In this document: positions 9,224 through 17,927 of the stretch, piece by piece | Position numbering within the stretch: position 1 is the stretch's first letter | Layout: each line of letters begins with the position of its first letter | Assembly: GCF_049965315.1 (NCBI RefSeq) | Contig: NZ_JBMFWL010000001.1 | Span: 84,513 to 148,512 of the forward strand | DNA from: Acidithiobacillus_B sp049965315 | Lineage (GTDB): Bacteria; Pseudomonadota; Gammaproteobacteria; Acidithiobacillales; Acidithiobacillaceae | Direction: 5' to 3' | DNA length: 64,000 bases | Translations under genes and position numbers: made by a program | The notes under the pieces: generated by a model | Told to the model about the DNA's origin: nothing | The model's input: the letters and a program-made list of their open reading frames with translations, nothing else | Databases searched by the model: none

Positions 9224-9565
9224 ATGCAACTCACCATCACCGGCCAACACCTGGACCTCACCGACGCCCTCAAAAGCTATGTCAGCGAGAAGCTGGGGCG
9301 TGTCGATCACTATTTCGATCATGTCACCGACGGCCACGTCGTGCTCAAGTACATGGCCCACGAAAAACTCCCCAATTCGGCGGAAGTAACGGTGCATGCC
9401 CCGGGTCACACCTTCCATGCCGAAAGCGGGGACCAGGATATGTATGCGGCCATCGACCTGCTCGCCGACAAGCTGGAAGCCCAGGTGCGCAGCCACAAGG
9501 AAAAGCTGACGGACCGGCGCAACGGTCATCAGGTGCCGCTCGCGGCGGCCGCCGAAACGGACTGA
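9224..9565 (+). CDS. hpf: Ribosome hibernation-promoting factor (short form)
   Basis: Binds the 30S subunit and favours inactive 100S ribosomes in starvation. The 113-residue protein begins MQLTITGQHLDLTDALKSYV and contains the conserved DMYAAIDLLADKLEAQVRSHKEKL helix region in its middle to C-terminal half. It lacks the extra C-terminal dimerisation domain of long HPF, so it is the short gammaproteobacterial type. ATG 9224 has GAGGAGGG a few bases upstream. It sits between rpoN and ptsN as in many proteobacteria. The 112 bp before it may hold its own promoter, but I see no clear boxes. Confidence 0.94.
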   Translation: MQLTITGQHLDLTDALKSYVSEKLGRVDHYFDHVTDGHVVLKYMAHEKLPNSAEVTVHAPGHTFHAESGDQDMYAAIDLLADKLEAQVRSHKEKLTDRRNGHQVPLAAAAETD

Positions 9566-9573
9566 TCGCCGCC

Positions 9574-10026
9574 ATGGCAGCCCTTGAGATCCCGGTGGCG
9601 GCCATTCGTCTCGATGCGCCAGTGCGCACCGGCGCCGAAGCGCTGGCCGCCCTGGCCGAGCTCCTGGCACCCGCGGCGGGACGGCCCGCGGCCCAGATAG
9701 CCCAGGCGCTGCAGGAGCGGGAAGGCCAGGGTTCCACGGGCATCGGTCACGGCGTCGCCCTCCCCCATGCCCGTCTGGAAGGCCTCACGGAGGTGGCCAT
9801 AGCCGCCCTGCGCAGCGCCAGCGGCCTGCCCTTCGCCGCCCCCGATGGGGAGGAGGTGCAATTGTTCATCGCCGTCCTCGTCCCCAGAAGCGCGCCCACC
9901 ATCCATCTCGAAACCCTTTCCGCCCTCGCCGCCCGCCTGGCCGATGCCGGCCTCCGGGAAAGGCTGCGCAGCACCGGCGATGCCGCGGATTTTCAGCAGC
10001 AACTAACAGCAGCCCCGGCAGGGTGA
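9574..10026 (+). CDS. ptsN: Nitrogen-regulatory PTS enzyme IIA (EIIA-Ntr)
   Basis: Phosphocarrier that ends the nitrogen PTS relay and controls partners rather than sugar uptake. The 150-residue protein has the phospho-acceptor motif GHGVALPHARL with the active His near residue 66, preceded by EREGQGSTGIG, a hallmark of EIIA-Ntr. The start at 9574 lies 8 bp after the hpf stop. Its neighbours hprK, rapZ, EIIA-Man, HPr and EI form a full regulatory chain without any membrane sugar permease in the window. Confidence 0.93.
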   Translation: MAALEIPVAAIRLDAPVRTGAEALAALAELLAPAAGRPAAQIAQALQEREGQGSTGIGHGVALPHARLEGLTEVAIAALRSASGLPFAAPDGEEVQLFIAVLVPRSAPTIHLETLSALAARLADAGLRERLRSTGDAADFQQQLTAAPAG

Positions 10027-10098
10027 TGCCCGTGTCGTCCCCGGCATGGCCCAGCCAAGGGGGCGCCATCCCGTCGCCGGCGGGGAGGGAGAAGTTTT

Positions 10099-11049
10099 AT
10101 GCCGCTGCAACCCCTTGAGCGTCAGATTACGCTGCGCACGCTCTATCAGGCCATGCGCTCGGATCTGCGCTGGCACTGGCTGCAGGGCCAAGAGCTGGGT
10201 GAGCGGTTCCTCAGCGGCGATCCCTGGGCCGACCAGGACGCCGGCGGCGCCGCCCTGGTCGGCTTCTTCAATTTCATCCGTCCCCACGCCATCCAGGTGC
10301 TGGGCCGGACCGAACTGGCGTACCTGGAACAAAGCGGCGAAGAGAGCGATCATTTTTTCCCGCCGGCGCTCCTGGCCCTGGTCATCGGCGAAAGGCAGCC
10401 GGTGCCGCCCCTTCTCCTGGAGCAGCTCCGGCAAAGGAACGTGGCCCTCTTCGTTACCCATCTGGGAGCCCGGCACGTGCTTTCGCGCCTGCAGCATTAC
10501 CTCTATCGCGTCCTGGCGGCACGGCAACTGGTCCATGGCGTGCTGGTGGATGTCCTCGGCCTCGGCATCCTCCTGCAGGGGGAAGCCGGCATCGGCAAAA
10601 GCGAACTGGCCCTGGAACTGGTGAGCCGTGGCCATCGGCTCATTGCCGACGACAGCGTGCTCTGCATTCGCACCGCACCCGATGTGATCAGCGGCGAATG
10701 CCCCCCGCCCCTGCGCAACTTCCTCGAAGTGCGGGGCCTGGGAATCATCAATATCCGCGATCTCTTCGGCGCCGCGGCCATCGCCCGTTCCAAACGGGTA
10801 CGCCTGGTGGTGGAGATCAAGCGCATGGATGATGCGGAAATGGCGGACATGGACCGCCTGCAAGGCGCCGTCGGCCACCTCGACATCCTCGACGTCCTGC
10901 TGCCGCTGCTGCGGCTGCCCGTGACGCCGGCACGCAATCTCGCGGTGCTGGTGGAGGCTGCGGCGCGCAGTCAGTATCTCAAGGAGTCCGGGGTCGACAT
11001 GCTGGCGGATTTTGATGCCCAGGTACGGCGCGCCGCCGCGGAGGAATGA
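10099..11049 (+). CDS. hprK: HPr kinase/phosphorylase
   Basis: Bifunctional enzyme that phosphorylates and dephosphorylates HPr on its regulatory serine. The 316-residue protein has an N-terminal domain, a Walker A GEAGIGKSELALEL near residue 160 and the second signature EVRGLGIINIRDLFG near residue 213, both diagnostic for HprK. HPr in this operon keeps the target serine (GKSIMGVM), so the substrate is encoded nearby. Common in Betaproteobacteria and Acidithiobacillia, absent from enteric bacteria. It abuts rapZ directly: rapZ begins at the base after the hprK stop. Confidence 0.95.
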   Translation: MPLQPLERQITLRTLYQAMRSDLRWHWLQGQELGERFLSGDPWADQDAGGAALVGFFNFIRPHAIQVLGRTELAYLEQSGEESDHFFPPALLALVIGERQPVPPLLLEQLRQRNVALFVTHLGARHVLSRLQHYLYRVLAARQLVHGVLVDVLGLGILLQGEAGIGKSELALELVSRGHRLIADDSVLCIRTAPDVISGECPPPLRNFLEVRGLGIINIRDLFGAAAIARSKRVRLVVEIKRMDDAEMADMDRLQGAVGHLDILDVLLPLLRLPVTPARNLAVLVEAAARSQYLKESGVDMLADFDAQVRRAAAEE

Positions 11050-11955
11050 ATGGAAGCACGGGACTTCATCATTGTCAGCGGACTTTCGGGATCGGGCAAG
11101 TCCACCGTCCTCCAGGCCCTGGAAGACCAGGGCTACTATTGCGTGGACAACCTCCCCGCCACCCTCCTCGCCGACTTTGGCGGCGAGTTGACCAGGCGCG
11201 GTGAACAGCCGATGCTGGCCGCCGTCAGCATCGACGTGCGCAATCGCGAATTCCTCGCCGCCCTGCCCGCCGCCCTCGCAACCCTGCGCAGCCGCCACGG
11301 CCTGCGCCCGCGCATCCTCTTCCTGGAGGCCGACGAGGCCACCCTGATTCGCCGCTACAGTGAAACCCGCCGCCGCCATCCCCTCACCGATGCGGGCGGC
11401 GGCGGGCTGAGTCCCGCCGGGGCGCTGGTGACGGTGCTCCGGCGGGAACGGGAGATGGTCCAGCCCCTCCTGAACGTCGCCGACAAGCGCCTCGACACCT
11501 CGCAGATCAACACCCACCAGTTGCGCCTGCGCGTCCAGGCCTGGAGCCTCGCCTCCCGCCATTACGGCGGCCTGGTCCTGCTCCTGCAGTCCTTCGCCTT
11601 CAAAAACGGCGTTCCCCTGGATTCCGACTTCGTCTTCGACCTGCGCGCCCTGCCCAATCCCCATTATGATCCCATCCTGCGCCCCCTCACCGGCCGCGAT
11701 GCCGCCGTTCGCGCTTTTCTCGACGGCGCCCCCGGCGTACGGGCGGCCCACGACTCCCTGCGCCTTTTCCTGCAATCCTGGCTGGCACCCTTTGCCGAGG
11801 AACATCGCAACTACGTCACCGTCTCCCTGGGCTGCACCGGTGGCCAACACCGCAGCGTGTATATGGTCGAGGCCTTGAGCCGGGATCTGGCGGAGGAAGG
11901 CCGCCGCCTGCTGGTGCAGCATCGCGAGTTGGGCATCACCGAGGCGCGGCCATGA
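11050..11955 (+). CDS. rapZ: RNase adapter protein RapZ
   Basis: ATP/GTP-binding protein of the YvcJ/RapZ family. In E. coli it presents the small RNA GlmZ to RNase E and senses glucosamine-6-phosphate. The 301-residue protein has Walker A IVSGLSGSGKSTVLQAL, YYCVDNLPA, and the conserved C-terminal YVTVSLGCTGGQHRSVYM motif. No GlmY or GlmZ RNA was recognised here, so the enteric function cannot be assumed. It overlaps the next gene by 4 bp. Confidence 0.95.
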   Translation: MEARDFIIVSGLSGSGKSTVLQALEDQGYYCVDNLPATLLADFGGELTRRGEQPMLAAVSIDVRNREFLAALPAALATLRSRHGLRPRILFLEADEATLIRRYSETRRRHPLTDAGGGGLSPAGALVTVLRREREMVQPLLNVADKRLDTSQINTHQLRLRVQAWSLASRHYGGLVLLLQSFAFKNGVPLDSDFVFDLRALPNPHYDPILRPLTGRDAAVRAFLDGAPGVRAAHDSLRLFLQSWLAPFAEEHRNYVTVSLGCTGGQHRSVYMVEALSRDLAEEGRRLLVQHRELGITEARP

Positions 11956-12353
11956 TCGGCCTGCTGCTCCTCACCCATGACGAAATCGGCCAGGCCTTTC
12001 TGGCCGCCGTAACCCACATCTTCGGCAATACTCCACCGGCCCTCGCGGTTCTCGAAATCCGCCCCGACCAAGGGCTGGAAGAGAGCCGTCGGCGCCTCCG
12101 TCAGGCCCTGGAGAGTCTGGATGCCGGGGACGGGGTGCTGGTCCTCACCGATCTTTTCGGCGCCACCCCGAGCAATCTCCTGGCGACGGTCCTGCGCCCC
12201 GGTCGGGTGGAGGCCGTGAGCGGGCTCAACCTCCCCATGCTGCTGCGCGCCCTGTCCCGCCGCGCCGATGGCCTGACTGCCGCCCGGGAAGGCGCCCTGG
12301 ACGGGGCGCATCGGGGGATCGTGGACCTCACCACCCTTGCCGCTCAGCGCTGA
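11952..12353 (+). CDS. PTS EIIA component, mannose family (regulatory)
   Basis: Single-domain EIIA of the mannose family, 133 residues. The phosphorylatable His is expected at LLTHDEIGQAF (His9), and the LTDLFGATPSNL motif is family-typical. No EIIB, EIIC or EIID gene lies nearby, so it probably takes phosphate from HPr for regulation rather than sugar transport; that is inferred from context. Overlap with rapZ by 4 bp supports translational coupling. The gene is often labelled manX or ptsA-like, and I leave the symbol open. Confidence 0.88.
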   Translation: MIGLLLLTHDEIGQAFLAAVTHIFGNTPPALAVLEIRPDQGLEESRRRLRQALESLDAGDGVLVLTDLFGATPSNLLATVLRPGRVEAVSGLNLPMLLRALSRRADGLTAAREGALDGAHRGIVDLTTLAAQR

Positions 12354-12482
12354 GCCGGGGAGCAGCCGGTGGCCCATCCGCGGCAGTCGCGCTATGCTCT
12401 TTCCGCAGCCCATTGCATCAGGAAACGGCAGAAGCACCCCAGCAACTGCCGGATTCCGGTTGAAACCGAAGAGGCAAGCCCA

Positions 12483-12751
12483 GTGACCGTGCGCGTGGAA
12501 TTACAGATCATCAACCAGCTTGGCCTGCATGCCCGGGCTTCGGCCAAATTCGTCAGCCTGGCCTCGCGCTTTCCTTGCGCGGTCTGGCTGGAACGCAACG
12601 GCCAACGGGTGAATGGCAAGAGCATCATGGGCGTCATGACCCTTGCCGCCGCCCAGGGCAGCACCCTGACCCTGGAAACGGACGGCCCCCAGGAAGCGGA
12701 ATGCGCCGCGGCCCTGCAGGATCTGGCCGTCAATCGCTTTGGAGAAGCAGC

Positions 12752-12755
<4 letters not shown>
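12483..12755 (+). CDS. ptsH: Phosphocarrier protein HPr
   Basis: Carrier between enzyme I and EIIA proteins. The 90-residue protein has the catalytic His motif QLGLHARASAKFV (His near 17) and the regulatory serine motif NGKSIMGVM, the target of HprK. I chose GTG 12483 because HPr homology begins directly there (VRVELQIINQLG) and GAGG lies upstream; the frame stays open to ATG 12369 but those residues match nothing. The stop overlaps the ptsI start by 4 bp. Confidence 0.92.
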
Positions 12756-14464
<1,709 letters not shown>

Positions 14465-14548
14465 GATGCCCATCCATCCGCACTCCATGGCAGCCCTGCG
14501 CCGTTCCCGGAGGTCGCCAGCGGGCCGGCTGCCGGCTGAAGGCCTGCC

Positions 14549-15838
14549 ATGAAAATTATTGCCTGGCGATGGCGGTCCCTCGGCCTTTTCACCCTCGCCG
14601 TGACCCTTGCCAGTCTTCTCGCCCTAGGCATCTGGTGGCAACAGGGCGGCCCGCGCCATCTCCTCGCCAGCATCCTCTCCAGCCGCCTCGCCCAGCCGGT
14701 CCATCTGGCCCATAACCCGCAGTTCTCCGCCACCACCCGGACCCTGCAGATCAACCTGTCGGGACTGCGCATCGGCCCTCCGGCGAGGCCCTCCTTTGCC
14801 GCATCCCGACTCGCCCTGACCCTGGCCCTACGGCCCCTCCTGGCAGGCCGGGTTCAGATCCAACATTTGTCCCTGACCAGGCCGCAGCTCTGCCTGCCCT
14901 GGCCCAGCCCGGGAGGAAGTCCCGCCTCCAGCACCCTCCTCTGGCCTGCCAGCGCGAGCATTGTCGACGGCGCCATCCGCTGGCAAGGGAAAGGCCAATC
15001 CCCCGTCACCATCACTCAGTTGCAAGCGCGGATCCCGGCTAGGGGGCAGGCCATGATCCAAGGGCACTGGCAATGGCAAAAAAGGATGGGGCTGGTGGCA
15101 ATGAGCGCCAACGGTGGCCCCTTTCTCGGCTCGACCCTGCATTGGCGGGACCTGCGCATCAGCGTGGACAGCACGGCCGGAGCAACGGCCCATGCCCGGA
15201 TCGCCATTGCGCAATTGGATTTCGGCGGGGAGCGGCTGGATCTCCCCCACCTGGCGGCCGCCTTGCACTGGCGCGGGCAGACGGCGCAATTCCACGTTGC
15301 CGCCCTTGCCGCCAATCTGCATAGCGGATCCCTGCGGATCGGCCGCTGGCAAATGGACCTGGGCAATCACGGACAGATGGGGGGACAACTGGAAAACAGC
15401 CGGCAACATCCCCTGCAAGGCAGCATGGCTTTCCATGGCGATCTGCACGACCTGCCGCAACTCGCCCATGCCTGGGGCTTCCAATTCCCCACCCTGCGCG
15501 ACCCCAACGCCATGACAACCCTCTCCTTTCAGGGCCATGGACAGGTACGGGACGGTCACTTCACGCTCAGCATGGTCGACGGCATCCTGGACCAGAGCCA
15601 CTGGTCCGGACAGATGGCCGGGCAATGGCAACCCTGGCGAATCCACCTCGATCTGCGCGTCGATGAACTCGATTTGGGTCACTACTTGCCACCGCCGACT
15701 CCCGGCAAAGCCATGACCCTGCCGCCCCTCCCGCAACAATGGCCCATCACCGGCCAGATCCGCGTCGACCGCTTGCGCTGGGGGCAGGTCCGCGCCACCG
15801 GCCTGCTGATCCGCAGCACGCCCAGCGCCAAGCCATGA
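14549..15838 (+). CDS. AsmA-like inner-membrane/periplasmic protein
   Basis: A 429-residue protein with one N-terminal transmembrane segment (about residues 10-30) and a long periplasmic part of beta-rich sequence. Segments like LQINLSGLRIGPP and LALRPLLAGRVQIQHLSLTRPQLCLP match the AsmA/TamB-type pattern, a family tied to phospholipid traffic to the outer membrane. It is much shorter than E. coli AsmA or YhdP, so the name is by domain only. It lies 84 bp after ptsI and overlaps mutY by 4 bp. Confidence 0.7.
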   Translation: MKIIAWRWRSLGLFTLAVTLASLLALGIWWQQGGPRHLLASILSSRLAQPVHLAHNPQFSATTRTLQINLSGLRIGPPARPSFAASRLALTLALRPLLAGRVQIQHLSLTRPQLCLPWPSPGGSPASSTLLWPASASIVDGAIRWQGKGQSPVTITQLQARIPARGQAMIQGHWQWQKRMGLVAMSANGGPFLGSTLHWRDLRISVDSTAGATAHARIAIAQLDFGGERLDLPHLAAALHWRGQTAQFHVAALAANLHSGSLRIGRWQMDLGNHGQMGGQLENSRQHPLQGSMAFHGDLHDLPQLAHAWGFQFPTLRDPNAMTTLSFQGHGQVRDGHFTLSMVDGILDQSHWSGQMAGQWQPWRIHLDLRVDELDLGHYLPPPTPGKAMTLPPLPQQWPITGQIRVDRLRWGQVRATGLLIRSTPSAKP

Positions 15839-16905
15839 GCATGCCGCCGCCCCTCGCCGCCCCCCTCCTGCGCTGGTATGCCGCCCAGGGCCGCCATGAT
15901 CTGCCCTGGCGCCAGACCCGCGACCCCTATCCCCTGTGGCTGGCCGAGATCATGCTTCAGCAAACCCGGGTCGAGACCGTCAAACCCTACTATGCCCGCT
16001 TTCTCGCCCGCTTCCCCAACTGGCAGGCCCTCGCCAGCGCGCCGCAGGACGAGGTCCTGGCCCTGTGGAGCGGCCTGGGCTACTATGCCCGCGCCCGCAA
16101 TGCCCAGGCCGCCGCCCGAACCATCATGGAGCAGCACCAGGGCCGCTTTCCCGACACCATGACCGCCGCCACCGCCCTGCCCGGGGTCGGGCGCAGTACC
16201 GCCGCCGCCGTTCTCGCCAGCGCCTACGGCCAAAGGCAGGCCATCCTCGATGCCAACGCCCGGCGCATCCTCATCCGCTACCACGCCATTGCCGCCGACC
16301 CGCAGCAGCAACGCACCCTGCAAACCCTCTGGTCCCTGGCGGAAAGCCACACCCCCGCCGCCGCCCACGATTACAACCAAGCCATCCAGGATCTGGGCGC
16401 CCTGTGCTGCACGCCGCGCCGGCCCCTCTGCGGCCAATGTCCCCTCCAGACCGCCTGCCAAGCCCGGCACCAGGGATGCAGCGACACCCTCCCCCGGCGC
16501 CGGGAAAAGGCCCAGAAACCGGAGCGACAAGCCTGGTTCGCCCTCCTCGACGATGGCGCGGGGCGCATCCTGCTGGAGAAACAGCCCCAGGAAGGGATCT
16601 GGGGCGGCCTGTGGACCCTCCCCCAGTGGCCGCGGGGTGACGAGAGCGCCGCCGCGGCCCTCGAGGCATTCTCCCGGACCTCGGGCCTAGCCCTCCGGCA
16701 CCGCGCAACGGGGCCGGAGCAACGCCATGCCTTCACCCACTTCACCCTCCGTTTCCAGTGCATCGAGGCCGTGCTGCAGGGTGCCGAACTGCGCGCGCCA
16801 GCCCGGGAACAGCAATGGTGTACCACTGCCCAGGCCGCGGAGCGGGGACTCCCCGCCCCGGTCCGCCGTCTGCTGGCATTATTCTCTAGCAAAAGAATCG
16901 GTTAA
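15835..16905 (+). CDS. mutY: Adenine DNA glycosylase MutY
   Basis: Removes adenine mispaired with 8-oxoguanine. The 356-residue protein has the conserved EIMLQQTRVETV helix, the helix-hairpin-helix ALPGVGRSTAAAV with the catalytic Asp in ILDANARR, and the iron-sulfur cluster loop C-X6-C-X2-C-X5-C (CTPRRPLCGQCPLQTAC). A C-terminal NUDIX-like domain begins near residue 225 with EKQPQEGIWGGLWTLPQW. It starts at ATG 15835, overlapping the AsmA-like gene by 4 bp, and is followed by yggX as in E. coli. Confidence 0.95.
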   Translation: MSMPPPLAAPLLRWYAAQGRHDLPWRQTRDPYPLWLAEIMLQQTRVETVKPYYARFLARFPNWQALASAPQDEVLALWSGLGYYARARNAQAAARTIMEQHQGRFPDTMTAATALPGVGRSTAAAVLASAYGQRQAILDANARRILIRYHAIAADPQQQRTLQTLWSLAESHTPAAAHDYNQAIQDLGALCCTPRRPLCGQCPLQTACQARHQGCSDTLPRRREKAQKPERQAWFALLDDGAGRILLEKQPQEGIWGGLWTLPQWPRGDESAAAALEAFSRTSGLALRHRATGPEQRHAFTHFTLRFQCIEAVLQGAELRAPAREQQWCTTAQAAERGLPAPVRRLLALFSSKRIG

Positions 16906-16957
16906 ACTAAAAACGGTTTTTTTACCCGCTGCGGCGGTTTTCACTGAGGATCACGGC

Positions 16958-17230
16958 ATGACGCGCATGGTACATTGTGTAAAACTGGATCGAGAGGCCG
17001 AAGGCTTGGCCATCCCCCCATACCCCGGCCCCCTGGGCAAACGCATCTATGAGCAGGTTTCCAAGGAAGCCTGGCAAGGCTGGCTCAAGCACCAGACCAT
17101 GCTCATCAATGAGTATCGCCTCTCACCCATCGACCCGAAATCGCGTCTCTTCCTCGAAAAACAGATGGAATCCTACTTTTTTGGAGAAGGCGCCCAGACC
17201 CCGGAAGGGTACGTCCCGCCCGCCCCCTGA
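16958..17230 (+). CDS. yggX: Probable Fe(II)-trafficking protein YggX
   Basis: Small cytoplasmic protein linked to protection of iron-sulfur clusters from oxidative damage. The 90-residue sequence begins MTRMVHCVKLDREAEGL with the conserved Cys7, followed by PPYPGPLGKRIYEQVSKEAW and WLKHQTMLINEYRL, all diagnostic. ATG 16958 has GAGGA at a suitable distance. The mutY-yggX pairing is conserved across Gammaproteobacteria. A GC-rich hairpin without a T-run follows at about 17239-17265. Confidence 0.95.
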   Translation: MTRMVHCVKLDREAEGLAIPPYPGPLGKRIYEQVSKEAWQGWLKHQTMLINEYRLSPIDPKSRLFLEKQMESYFFGEGAQTPEGYVPPAP

Positions 17231-17278
17231 AATGATCCGCCCCCAGCCCGGGCAGGAGCGGGGGCATCTCCGTCCCCG

Positions 17279-17391
17279 CGTCGTTGCCGAACGACAGGTG
17301 TTTTTCCTTTCGGATCATAGCGTTGATCAGCACGGCATGACTTTTGTCGTCGGCAAGTGACGGCTCCTGACCAGCGTTTCGGCAATAGACG
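17279..17391 (+). promoter_or_regulatory. Three GlrR-like activator sites
   Basis: Three related 18-bp sites lie upstream of a sigma54-like promoter. The reverse complement of 17279-17296 and the forward site 17345-17362 each match TGTC-N10-GACA, the enterobacterial GlrR consensus, at 7 of 8 fixed positions. A weaker copy at 17374-17391 shares the core TCGGCAA and the terminal GACG. The second and third copies are 29 bp apart. The glrR-like gene lies just downstream. The binding protein is inferred from neighbourhood and motif only. Confidence 0.5.
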
Positions 17392-17416
17392 CCCCATATT
17401 CTAAAAATATCTTTAT

Positions 17417-17429
17417 AATCAATATGTTA
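17417..17429 (+). promoter_or_regulatory. IHF-type site
   Basis: AATCAATATGTTA matches the IHF consensus WATCAANNNNTTR at every fixed position and lies in an AT-rich stretch between the GlrR-like sites and the -24 element. IHF bending at such a place is standard for sigma54 promoters with upstream activators. It is rather close to the -24 box (7 bp). Confidence 0.5.
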
Positions 17430-17435
17430 TAAACG

Positions 17436-17452
17436 TGGCACAAGATATGCTA
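17436..17452 (+). promoter_or_regulatory. Sigma54-type (-24/-12) promoter
   Basis: TGGCACAAGATATGCTA has the invariant GG (17437-17438) and GC (17449-17450) with ten bases between, and a full TGGCAC -24 box. The -12 box is ATGCT against consensus TTGCW. Transcription would start near 17462, about 60 bp before the small-protein ATG at 17524. Confidence 0.6.
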
Positions 17453-17523
17453 AGGTATAGCCGCTGAGAAATCACAGCTCCGCTACAGCGGAATATCGAG
17501 CCACTCAATTGAGGAGTCATTTT

Positions 17524-17775
17524 ATGAAGAAGATCGTTGCCCTGACCGCTGCCCTGTCCTTCCTGACCGCTACTGCCGCCTTCGCCGAAGCCCCCGCCAC
17601 CACCACCGAAAAGGCCCCGGTAAAGACCATGGAGCACAAGGCGCCCGAGCACAAGACCGTGGAGAAGAAGAAGGTCGAGCACAAGGCCGTGGAGAAAAAG
17701 GTCGAGCACAAGGCCCCCGAGCACAAGGCCGTGGAGAAGAAGGCCGAGCCCAAGGCTGCCACCCCCGCACAGTAA
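17524..17775 (+). CDS. Small secreted Lys/His/Glu-rich repeat protein
   Basis: An 83-residue protein with a clear signal peptide (residues 1-21, cleavage after TAAFA) and a mature part built from imperfect repeats of the types EHKAPEHK, VEHKAVEKK and KAVEKKAEPK. The mature chain is almost all Lys, Glu, His, Ala, Val, Pro and Thr, with no Cys, and is probably extended or helical rather than globular. GAGGAG precedes ATG 17524. I do not know a named family. The sigma54/GlrR-like control region upstream and a strong terminator downstream make it a single-gene unit. A role in periplasmic buffering, metal binding or envelope stress is speculation. Confidence 0.8.
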   Translation: MKKIVALTAALSFLTATAAFAEAPATTTEKAPVKTMEHKAPEHKTVEKKKVEHKAVEKKVEHKAPEHKAVEKKAEPKAATPAQ

Positions 17776-17829
17776 ATAAAGGCTTTCCTGCGCCAGCATC
17801 CCTCTGCCGGGTGCCGGTGTAGTGCCTGC

Positions 17830-17861
17830 GGCCCGAAGCACCTGCTTCGGGCCTTTTTCTT
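17830..17861 (+). terminator. Rho-independent terminator
   Basis: Perfect inverted repeat GGCCCGAAGCA (17830-17840) and TGCTTCGGGCC (17843-17853) followed by TTTTTCTT. It ends the small secreted-protein transcript before the histidine kinase gene. Confidence 0.9.
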
Positions 17862-17927
17862 GCCGGGACCGCGGTCAAGCCAGATCAGGCAGGTTGCATT
17901 TCCCGACATCCGGCTCCGGAGGCTCCC

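Noticed and set aside
17239..17265. GC-rich hairpin after yggX as a terminator
   Set aside because: Stem of six G-C pairs with a long loop and no T-run; too weak to call.
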